From contig SUUF01000019.1 in NCBI GenBank assembly GCA_015062635.1, forward strand, positions 1 to 24,802: a stretch of 24,802 nt of DNA. Direction: 5' to 3'. The translations under genes were made by a program, and so were the position numbers. Under the pieces are notes generated by a model. It saw only the letters and a list, made by a program, of their open reading frames with translations. It made no database searches and was not told the DNA's origin. Shown in pieces: positions 7,820 through 13,596 of the stretch. Origin of the DNA: Coriobacteriaceae bacterium (GTDB lineage: Bacteria; Actinomycetota; Coriobacteriia; Coriobacteriales; Eggerthellaceae). Each line of letters begins with the position of its first letter. Position 1 is the stretch's first letter.

Positions 7820-9019
7820 GTGGACCTGAAGAAGCTTCCGCTGCAAAACCTTTCACGTCATGCCGGGCGCACGGTGGGCCTTGCCGCCATCGTCGCCCTG
7901 CTCACGTGCGCCGTGTACGGCGGCATGCTCGTGGTGTCGAGCTTGCAAAGCGGCCTGGCCAGCCTGGAAGCGCGCCTGGGAGCCGACATCGTGGTGGCGC
8001 CGGCCGATGCCCGCACGCAGTACGACCTGAGCGATGTGCTCGTGGAAGGCGTGCCGAGCAGTTTCTACATGGACAAGTCTTACGTGCAGAAGGTGGCGGC
8101 GGTCGAGGGCGTGGAGCTTGCGGCGCCGCAGTATTTCCTCGCCACGATGAAGGCCGGATGCTGCGCGATGCCCGTGCAGATCATCGGGTTCGACCCCGAT
8201 GCCGACTTCACCGTGAAGCCGTGGATCGCGCGCACCTATGGCGGCGATCTCGGCGACTTGGACGTCATCGCCGGATGCAACATCTCGGGCGGCGTGGGCG
8301 ACCAGATTCAATTCTATGGCGAGACCTGCACCATCGTCGCGAAGCTCGCCGAGACGGGCACGTCGATGGACAACGCCGTGTACGGCTCGGCGGAAACCGT
8401 GAAGCACCTGGTGGAAGCGGCGGTCGACTTGGGATTCTCGCCGCTTGCGCACGAAGACCCGCAGCAGGTGGTGTCGACCGTGATGGTGAAGGTGGCCGAT
8501 GGCTACAACGTCGACGACGTGCTCGGCAGCATCAAGCTGAAGGTGCGCGGCGTGTCGGCCGTGGCCACGCGCACGATGACCTCGGATGTGGCCGATAGCG
8601 TGGCCGGTATGTCGGGCGTCATCCAGGTGGTGTTCGGCGTCATCGGCGTGTTGGCGCTCGTGGTGCTCGTCGTGGCCTTCCTGGTGGTTGGTCGGCATCG
8701 CACGCGCGAGTTCGCCGTGTTGCGCGTCGTGGGCGCTTCGAAGCGGGCGCTTTCGGGCATCGTCGTGAAAGAGGCGGCGATCATCAGCGCGGCAGGTGCC
8801 GTGGCAGGCGTTCTCGTGGCGCTCGTCGTGGTCGTGGCGTTCAATGGGGCGCTCGAAAACGCGCTCGGCCTTCCGTTCCTGCTGCCCGATGCCGGTGCAA
8901 TGGCGCTGCTTGCGGTTGTGACCTTCGCGCTCGCAATGGCGGCGGGTTGCGGGGCGTCGTATGCGTCGGCTGTGCGCCTGGCGAAAGTCGACCCAGGCCA
9001 GACCCTGCGGGAGGAGTGA
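7820..9019 (+). CDS. FtsX-type ABC permease 3 with extracytoplasmic cysteines
   Basis: Third FtsX-type permease, 399 residues, GTG start 3 bp after the flavoprotein gene. It has helix 1 near residues 18-40, an extracytoplasmic domain to about 265, three C-terminal helices and the tail VDPGQTLREE. It differs from the other two permeases by cysteines in the extracytoplasmic domain: the pair Cys114-Cys115 in AGCCAMP, Cys153 in AGCNIS and Cys170 in GETCTI. These could form disulfides or bind metal. The adjoining ATPase gene (2 bp after) suggests a separate homodimeric permease/ATPase unit. Its substrate is not evident; coupling to the flavin lipoprotein or to P19 is an inference from position only. 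Confidence 0.85.
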   Translation: MDLKKLPLQNLSRHAGRTVGLAAIVALLTCAVYGGMLVVSSLQSGLASLEARLGADIVVAPADARTQYDLSDVLVEGVPSSFYMDKSYVQKVAAVEGVELAAPQYFLATMKAGCCAMPVQIIGFDPDADFTVKPWIARTYGGDLGDLDVIAGCNISGGVGDQIQFYGETCTIVAKLAETGTSMDNAVYGSAETVKHLVEAAVDLGFSPLAHEDPQQVVSTVMVKVADGYNVDDVLGSIKLKVRGVSAVATRTMTSDVADSVAGMSGVIQVVFGVIGVLALVVLVVAFLVVGRHRTREFAVLRVVGASKRALSGIVVKEAAIISAAGAVAGVLVALVVVVAFNGALENALGLPFLLPDAGAMALLAVVTFALAMAAGCGASYASAVRLAKVDPGQTLREE

Positions 9020-9021
9020 GC

Positions 9022-9708
9022 ATGGCAGAGGCGTGTTTGGTGGCGCGTGGCATCACCAAGAAGTTCTTCCGCAAGGGGCGCGAATCGGCGCAGTGGTTCG
9101 ATGCGGTTTCCAAGGCAGACCTGCAGCTTGCGCCAGGGGAATTCTGCGTGCTCATGGGCCGTTCGGGTAGCGGGAAATCGACGTTGCTGAACATGGCGGG
9201 TGGCCTGCTCGAGCCTTCCGAGGGCGCGGTGCTGCTGCAAGGCGACGACCTGTATGCGCTGCCCGATGGCGAGCGGTCGCGTATGCGCAACGAGCGCATC
9301 GGCGTGGTGCCGCAGGGCCAGACCCCGCTGCATAGCCTGACGGTGGTGCAGAACGTGACCTTGCCCTACCTGATGTACCGCTCGGATGACGGCGTTGAGG
9401 CGCGTGCGCTGGAACTGCTCGATTCGCTCGGTGTGAAGCATCTGGCCGATGCGTATCCGCGAGAGCTTTCCGGAGGCGAGATGCGGCGCATGGCCATTGC
9501 CCGGGCGCTTGTGTGCGACCCGGCCGTGGTGTTGGCCGACGAGCCCACGAGCGACCTTGATGACGAGAACACGCAGGTGGTGCTGCAGAAACTGCGCGAC
9601 GTTGCCAATGGGGGCGCGGCGGTGCTCGTCGCGACGCACGACCAGGCGGCGCTGTCATTCGCCGACCGCGTGCTGCGCATGGATGCCGGCGTGCTCATGG
9701 ACGCTTGA
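9022..9708 (+). CDS. LolD/MacB-type ABC ATPase 2 of the iron locus
   Basis: ATP-binding protein of 228 residues. ATG 9022 follows GGGAGGAG (9009-9016); a longer reading from 8947 would overlap the permease gene and is unlikely. Walker A is GRSGSGKST (46-54), the signature is LSGGEMRR, Walker B is VVLADEPTSDLDD and the switch histidine is in VATHD. It is intact. The signature region (EMRRM) and the segment PQGQTPLHS at the Q-loop differ from ATPase 1, so the two are not recent duplicates. It most likely powers permease 3. A weak hairpin (GCTGCC 9721-9726 with GGCAGC 9737-9742) follows, without a T-run. Confidence 0.92.
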   Translation: MAEACLVARGITKKFFRKGRESAQWFDAVSKADLQLAPGEFCVLMGRSGSGKSTLLNMAGGLLEPSEGAVLLQGDDLYALPDGERSRMRNERIGVVPQGQTPLHSLTVVQNVTLPYLMYRSDDGVEARALELLDSLGVKHLADAYPRELSGGEMRRMAIARALVCDPAVVLADEPTSDLDDENTQVVLQKLRDVANGGAAVLVATHDQAALSFADRVLRMDAGVLMDA

Positions 9709-9757
9709 CGAGCAGGTACCGCTGCCGGAAATGACGGGCAGCATGGGCCGAAATAAG

Positions 9758-9771
9758 TTAGAATAGCCTAA
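9758..9771. promoter_or_regulatory. Iron-box-like site upstream of the DUF4418 gene
   Basis: TTAGAATAGCCTAA matches 12 of the first 14 positions of the DtxR/IdeR consensus TTAGGTTAGCCTAA. It overlaps TAGAAT (9759-9764), a possible -10 element, and lies 33 bp before the start codon, which fits repression by iron. Confidence 0.65.
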
Positions 9772-9803
9772 TTCTTACTGGAATACGAACGGAGGGAAAC
9801 CTC

Positions 9804-10208
9804 ATGACCCATAAGCAGATCTTTCGCGCGCTGAACGTCGCATTGCTCGCCGGCAGCGCCCTCCTCATCGTCGGTCTGTTCTCGTTTGCCGGCCCGTGCT
9901 CGCACGACGACGGCAGCTTGTCCACGTGCTTCAATTCCGCCACGGGCATCGGGGGAGCGGCGCTGTTCCTCGCCGGCGTGGCGATATTCGGCCTGTTTGA
10001 CGTCACGCCCACCGTGCGCATCATCTTAGGCGTGCTCGGTCTGGCGCTCGGGCTGTTCGTGGCCTTCGCTCCCGGCAACCTGCTGCCGCTGTGCATGATG
10101 GAGACCATGCAATGCCGTGCCGTCATGCAACCGTTCGCGCTGCTGCTCGGCATTGTCCTTGCCGTGCTTTCCGCCGCCCAAGGCATCCTCGGCTTCCGCA
10201 TTCGCTAA
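9804..10208 (+). CDS. DUF4418-like four-helix membrane protein
   Basis: Small hydrophobic protein of 134 residues with about four membrane helices. It has short extracytoplasmic loops carrying cysteines (GPCSHDDG and TCFN after helix 1; LCMMETMQC before helix 4). The M-x-C segment before the last helix and the overall plan resemble the DUF4418 family, whose function is unknown; I recognise this from memory only. GGAGGG (9791-9796) supports the start. It has its own iron-box-like site and a 95-bp gap from the ABC genes, so it is probably a separate iron-regulated unit or a distal operon member. A role in handling iron or electrons is inference from location. The large inverted repeat at 10211 begins 3 bp after its stop. 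Confidence 0.75.
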   Translation: MTHKQIFRALNVALLAGSALLIVGLFSFAGPCSHDDGSLSTCFNSATGIGGAALFLAGVAIFGLFDVTPTVRIILGVLGLALGLFVAFAPGNLLPLCMMETMQCRAVMQPFALLLGIVLAVLSAAQGILGFRIR

Positions 10209-10210
10209 TA

Positions 10211-10320
10211 CACGAGGGGCGCCCAGGCACCCCATCTTCGCGCTCCAAGCCTCGCTCACGGCCCTAAGGCCGCTTCGCTCGGCTTTCGCACGAATCTGGG
10301 GCGTCTGGACGCCCCTCGTG
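10211..10320. repeat. 110-bp inverted repeat after the iron locus
   Basis: The outer 30 bases (10211-10240, beginning CACGAGGGGCG) are complementary to 10291-10320 (ending CGCCCCTCGTG) at 25 of 30 positions. The inside holds further pairs: AAGCC with GGCTT and CGGCC with GGCCG, around a CTAA loop. The RNA or single-stranded DNA would form one long, interrupted hairpin. It could be a bidirectional transcription end, a REP/BIME-like element or a small MITE. Confidence 0.65.
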
Positions 10321-10366
10321 CCCCGTTGCCGTTCCCGGCGAACCTGGAACCTCCGGGTGAGCGGTT

Positions 10367-10405
10367 GGGGACATACATGTGGCGACCGGGGACATACATG
10401 TGGCG
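10367..10405. repeat. Two direct copies of an 18-bp repeat
   Basis: GGGGACATACATGTGGCG occurs at 10367-10384 and again, identical, at 10388-10405 (period 21 bp). It shares the GGGGACA core with the hairpin that follows (GGGACACACTCC), suggesting one composite REP-like element. Confidence 0.7.
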
Positions 10406-10408
10406 TCC

Positions 10409-10446
10409 GGAGTGTGTCCCCGGGCGACCAGGGACACACTCCTTTT
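10409..10446 (+). terminator. Rho-independent terminator
   Basis: GGAGTGTGTCCC (10409-10420) pairs perfectly with GGGACACACTCC (10431-10442), with a 10-nt loop, followed by TTTT (10443-10446). It would end + strand transcription before the toxin-antitoxin genes. Similar GGGACACAC hairpins are often dispersed repeats, so it may also be a mobile REP-type unit. Confidence 0.7.
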
Positions 10447-10451
10447 GCGCG

Positions 10452-10463
10452 TTAGCGTGCTAA
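10452..10463. promoter_or_regulatory. Short TTAGC/GCTAA palindrome
   Basis: TTAGC-GT-GCTAA is a perfect short palindrome between the terminator and the antitoxin gene. It may be a regulatory site of the toxin-antitoxin promoter or a weak iron-box-like site; it is short enough to be chance. Confidence 0.3.
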
Positions 10464-10531
10464 ATATGCATACTCGTCTTGCGTTTTTCCTCGCGCGATT
10501 CTGTTCGTACCGATGCGTGATACTATGAAAA

Positions 10532-10552
10532 CAATGAATTATTGATTCATTG
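10532..10552. promoter_or_regulatory. Palindromic operator candidate of the toxin-antitoxin pair
   Basis: CAATGAAT (10532-10539) and ATTCATTG (10545-10552) are perfect 8-bp arms around TATTG. The site ends at the ribosome binding site GAAAGGA (10552-10558), where an AbrB-type antitoxin could bind and repress its own operon. A possible -10 element TACTAT lies just upstream near 10521. Confidence 0.6.
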
Positions 10553-10564
10553 AAAGGATGTGCC

Positions 10565-10834
10565 ATGGGAACGGTTATCAGCACCAAGCTGACCAAAGGC
10601 GGCCAAACCACCATTCCCCAATCTATAAGGAAGGCTTTGGGGATTGGTGCGGAGGATCGCGTGTATTGGACCTGCGAGGGCGACCGGGCATACGTGACGG
10701 CAAAGCCAGAGATACCGCTATCTGTCACCTCCGCGAGGGATTTCTGGCATCGAATCGATCAAGCGGAAGCCGACATTGCCGGAGGCCGCGTCGTCGATGC
10801 CGCCGCACTTTCGGATGTGCTGCGGAGTATGTAA
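10565..10834 (+). CDS. AbrB/SpoVT-family antitoxin
   Basis: Antitoxin of 89 residues. ATG 10565 follows GAAAGGA with 6-bp spacing; a TTG in frame at 10550 falls inside the palindrome and is less likely. The N-terminal 45 residues form a swapped-hairpin AbrB/SpoVT DNA-binding domain: TKLTKGGQTTIPQSIRKALG, then a segment of the type GxxxxDRVYW. The C-terminal half (from about residue 55) is probably the helical part that binds and neutralises the toxin. The toxin gene starts one base after its stop codon, the standard order of type II systems. Confidence 0.85.
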   Translation: MGTVISTKLTKGGQTTIPQSIRKALGIGAEDRVYWTCEGDRAYVTAKPEIPLSVTSARDFWHRIDQAEADIAGGRVVDAAALSDVLRSM

Positions 10835-10835
10835 C

Positions 10836-11159
10836 ATGCCAGATTATGTGGTTCGCGCAACGGCGCATTTCGAGGAAGACCTGGTAAGCGCCTATCGTTA
10901 TTACCAAAGACAGGCCGGTGCCAACAGTGCATTACGGTTTCTCGACGAATACGATTTGACCGTTTCCCGTTTGCAAAGCATGCCGACAGCTGCGGTAAAA
11001 ATCGGCGATACCGGTTTGCATTGGTGTCCCATAGGCTCTTATACGGCGGTGTTTTCCGTCGATGCCGAGCAAAAGGTCGTTGTTTTGAGCCGATTGTTCT
11101 ATATGTCATCCGATTGGAAACGACGCATCCTGGAGCACGGTGAACGCGACGCTGAATGA
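10836..11159 (+). CDS. RelE/ParE-family toxin
   Basis: Toxin of 107 residues. I chose ATG 10836, one base after the antitoxin stop; an earlier in-frame ATG at 10776 would overlap the antitoxin by 59 bases. The sequence has the RelE/ParE plan: YVVRATAHFEEDLVSAYRYY helix, a second helix (SALRFLDEYDLTVSRLQ) ending in MP, then beta strands with YTAVFSVDAEQKVVVLSRLFY and a basic C-terminal helix (SDWKRRILEHG). Members cleave ribosome-bound mRNA (RelE) or inhibit gyrase (ParE); the sequence does not decide which. Lower GC and AT-rich upstream DNA relative to the neighbours suggest acquisition by transfer. Confidence 0.8.
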   Translation: MPDYVVRATAHFEEDLVSAYRYYQRQAGANSALRFLDEYDLTVSRLQSMPTAAVKIGDTGLHWCPIGSYTAVFSVDAEQKVVVLSRLFYMSSDWKRRILEHGERDAE

Positions 11160-11278
11160 CCCCCGGGGTTTCGGCCTGGGTTTACCGAGTGGGCATAGAG
11201 AAAGTAGGGGCTGCCCGTCTGCCACCTAGCGGCTGGTGAAAGGGCGATGCCGTACACGGGTTTAGTTGCCACCTGCAA

Positions 11279-11334
11279 TTGACATCCTCGCCGAATCGAT
11301 ATTGTTAGACTTATCTAAATTAGGAAAGCCTAAC
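11279..11334 (+). promoter_or_regulatory. Promoter overlapped by two iron-box-like sites
   Basis: A perfect -35 TTGACA is at 11279-11284, with TTGTTA at 11302-11307 as a possible -10 (17-bp spacing). TTAG-N6-CTAA (11305-11318) overlaps the -10. TTAGGAAAGCCTAAC (11320-11334) matches 13 of 15 positions of TTAGGTTAGCCTAAC and ends four bases before the ribosome site of the ABC gene. This is the best iron-box match in the window. Confidence 0.7.
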
Positions 11335-11351
11335 TATGGAGGAAGCGCACG

Positions 11352-12869
11352 ATGGCCGAGGGTAGGAGCGTCCCGATAATCAGCACGCCGACGATGTACG
11401 AGGCGACGACGGATGACCTGCGCATTCTGGTCGAGTGCCTGCGCAAGCTGCCGCTTGGCTATTTCGGAAAGCGCGATGTGGCCGACCTCACCGAAACGCT
11501 GATGAGCGACGTGAAGCGCCTCGAGCACGTGTGGTCGCACGTGGTGGGCTACCTGTACGGGTCGTATATTTCGACGGCCGTCATCGCGGTGATGCTCTTC
11601 GCCTTCGACTGGCGGCTCGCGCTCGCGTGCCTGTGGGGCGTTCCGGTGGCGTTCGGCCTGCTGTATGGCACGCATGGCACCACCAGCAAGAACGCGGCGA
11701 TGGGGAAGAAGGCCGCCATCGCGGTGTCGGATGGCGTGCAGGAGACGCTCGAGGGCATCCGCGAGATCCTCGCGACGAATCAGGAGCAGCTCTTCCTCGA
11801 CAAGCTGTACGCCACCATCGACGAGGCGGAGCGGGCGGCGCGTCATGGCGAGCTGGTGAACGGGCTTTTCGTGAACGCCGCCAGCGTCATCATGCGCCTG
11901 GGGGTCGCCACCACGATCCTCGCCGGCGCGCACCTCATGCTCGCGGGCGAGCTCGACTTCATGGTCCTCTTCATGTTCTTGCTGGTCATCACGCGCATCT
12001 ACGCGCCCTTCGACCAGTCCCTTGCGCTCATCGCCGAGGTGTTCATGAGCGAGGTGTCGGTGGATCGCCTGAACGAGATATTCGACCAGCCCGTCGCCGA
12101 CGGCTCCGATGAGTTCGTTCCCGTCGGGCATGACATCGAATTCACGGATGTGCGCTTCGCCTACGATGGCGAAGAGGTGCTCCATGGCGTGTCGTTCGTG
12201 GCGAGGGAAGGCGAGGTCACCGCTTTGGTCGGGCCTTCGGGGTCGGGCAAGTCGACCTGCGCGCGCCTGGTCGCCCGCTTATGGGATACCTCGTCGGGCT
12301 CGATCACGGTGGGCGGGGTTGACATCGCCACCGTCGACCCCGAGGTGCTGATGGGCGACTATTCCATGGTGTTCCAGGATGTGGTGCTGTTCGACGATAC
12401 CGTAATGGAGAACATCCGGCTCGGCAGGCGCGGTGCGACCGATGCCGAGGTCATGGCGGCCGCGACGGCGGCGAACTGCGACGAGTTCGTCACGCGCCTG
12501 CCCGAGGGGTTCCAGACGCAGATCGGCGAGAATGGCGCCCGGCTTTCCGGCGGCGAGCGTCAGCGCATCTCCATCGCCCGCGCGTTGCTGAAGGATGCGC
12601 CCATTGTGTTGCTTGACGAGGCGACGGCGTCGCTTGATGTGGAAAACGAGACCAAGGTGCAGGGGGCGCTCTCGCGGCTGCTCGCCGGCAAGACCGTGCT
12701 GGTCATCGCGCATCGGATGCGCACCGTGGATAACGCCGACAAGATCGTCGTGCTGAAAGACGGGTTCGTGGCCGAGCAGGGGAGCCCCGCCGAGCTGCGC
12801 GCGAAGGAGGGCGGCCTGTATCGGCACATGGCCGAACTGCAATCGGCGAGCGCCGGTTGGCGCCTATAG
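11352..12869 (+). CDS. ABC exporter half-transporter, N-terminally shortened
   Basis: Type I ABC exporter fused to its ATPase, 505 residues, from ATG 11352 after GGAGGA (11338-11343). The family is normally about 570-600 residues with six helices. Here the coupling segment LRKLPLGYFGKRDVADLT already begins near residue 31, so the first two membrane helices are missing; four helices remain (about 65-110 and 170-215). The ATPase is complete: Walker A GPSGSGKST (294-302), signature LSGGERQR from residue 398, Walker B PIVLLDEATASLD and IAHRM. Such iron-regulated transporters (IrtAB-like) usually act in pairs in siderophore uptake or export, but no partner gene is here. An in-frame deletion just after the start codon is the simplest reading; the protein may be non-functional. 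Confidence 0.85.
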   Translation: MAEGRSVPIISTPTMYEATTDDLRILVECLRKLPLGYFGKRDVADLTETLMSDVKRLEHVWSHVVGYLYGSYISTAVIAVMLFAFDWRLALACLWGVPVAFGLLYGTHGTTSKNAAMGKKAAIAVSDGVQETLEGIREILATNQEQLFLDKLYATIDEAERAARHGELVNGLFVNAASVIMRLGVATTILAGAHLMLAGELDFMVLFMFLLVITRIYAPFDQSLALIAEVFMSEVSVDRLNEIFDQPVADGSDEFVPVGHDIEFTDVRFAYDGEEVLHGVSFVAREGEVTALVGPSGSGKSTCARLVARLWDTSSGSITVGGVDIATVDPEVLMGDYSMVFQDVVLFDDTVMENIRLGRRGATDAEVMAAATAANCDEFVTRLPEGFQTQIGENGARLSGGERQRISIARALLKDAPIVLLDEATASLDVENETKVQGALSRLLAGKTVLVIAHRMRTVDNADKIVVLKDGFVAEQGSPAELRAKEGGLYRHMAELQSASAGWRL

Positions 12870-12885
12870 CCACTGGGTGAGCTGG

Positions 12886-12912
12886 GCCTGATGGGGCCTT
12901 CCCCCGTCAGGC
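12886..12912. terminator. Hairpin between convergent genes
   Basis: GCCTGATGGGG (12886-12896) pairs with CCCCGTCAGGC (12902-12912), with one wobble and a 5-nt loop. It overlaps the stop codon of the PadR gene and lies 17 bp after the ABC gene stop. It probably serves as a transcription end for both strands, although no T-run follows on either side. Confidence 0.5.
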
Positions 12913-13482
12913 TCCGGCTGCCTTGCCCTCGAGTTCCCGGAGCAGTTGCTCGAGCCAGGAAATAAGCCCCTCTTCGCGCTCGAGGATGAATTTGACCTCC
13001 CATTGCCATAGGTTCAAGACGGAATCGCGCTCGGGCAGCTTGGAGGACAGGTATTCGTTTTCGAGCTCGATGTGCCCGGCCATGAGCTCGTCGTGCTCGT
13101 AGTGGAAGTAATCGAGTGCATCCTGCACATAGTTGATCTGCTCGTTCACGGGCAGCGAGCCGATGAACGTGAGCTTCAACAGGAAAACGCGCTGGGTGTT
13201 CAACGAGAGCGTGTAGTCGATGGGTTCGCGCAGCCATTCCAGATACCGCTCTTCGCCGCTGCTCGAGAGGTAATACCGCTTCGAGAGGCGGCCCCCTTCG
13301 GTCGTCACCTCGTCGAAGGTCATCAGTCCGTCGGCGGTCATCTGCTTCAGGGCGGGGTAAATCTGGCTGAGCTGGGCGTTCATGAAATACTGGGTCGATT
13401 GCGCGATGATGCGCCGCAGGTCGTACCCCGATGCGCCAGGATGCAGTTTCACCAAGCCGAGCAGCACGTCGTTGAGCTTCAT
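12907..13482 (-). CDS. PadR-family transcriptional regulator
   Basis: Regulator of 191 residues. The chosen start at 13482 (MKLNDVLLGLVKLHPGASGYDL) is preceded by a G-run serving as ribosome site; a longer reading from 13554 would run through the hairpin. The N-terminal 85 residues form a PadR winged helix (YDLRRIIAQSTQ, LSQIYPALKQMTADGLMTFDEVTTEGG, then RYYLSSSGEERYLEWL). The C-terminal part is helical and probably dimerises, as in subfamily-1 proteins such as AphA and Vir. PadR proteins repress neighbouring genes and are released by small aromatic or other ligands. The likely target is the FAD oxidoreductase upstream, which has a PadR-type palindrome before its start. Confidence 0.88.
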   Translation of the reverse strand: MKLNDVLLGLVKLHPGASGYDLRRIIAQSTQYFMNAQLSQIYPALKQMTADGLMTFDEVTTEGGRLSKRYYLSSSGEERYLEWLREPIDYTLSLNTQRVFLLKLTFIGSLPVNEQINYVQDALDYFHYEHDELMAGHIELENEYLSSKLPERDSVLNLWQWEVKFILEREEGLISWLEQLLRELEGKAAGA

Positions 13483-13525
13483 ACGACCCCCCAAGATGCG
13501 ATACCGCGTATCCGCGCCGACTCGC

Positions 13526-13565
13526 GCCGGCGGTCGACGGATGCCCGCACCCATCGACCGCCGGC
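13526..13565 (-). other. Perfect 12-bp hairpin between oxidoreductase and PadR
   Basis: GCCGGCGGTCGA (13526-13537) pairs perfectly with TCGACCGCCGGC (13554-13565), loop 16 nt. No T-run follows in the direction of the minus-strand genes. It may partly terminate or stabilise the oxidoreductase mRNA and so lower expression of PadR. Confidence 0.5.
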
Positions 13566-13596
13566 AGGTGACGCGTCTTTTCTTGAGGCCAGTCTA

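Noticed and set aside
10367..10446. CRISPR array
   Set aside because: There are only two short repeats with a 3-bp gap and no spacers or cas genes.
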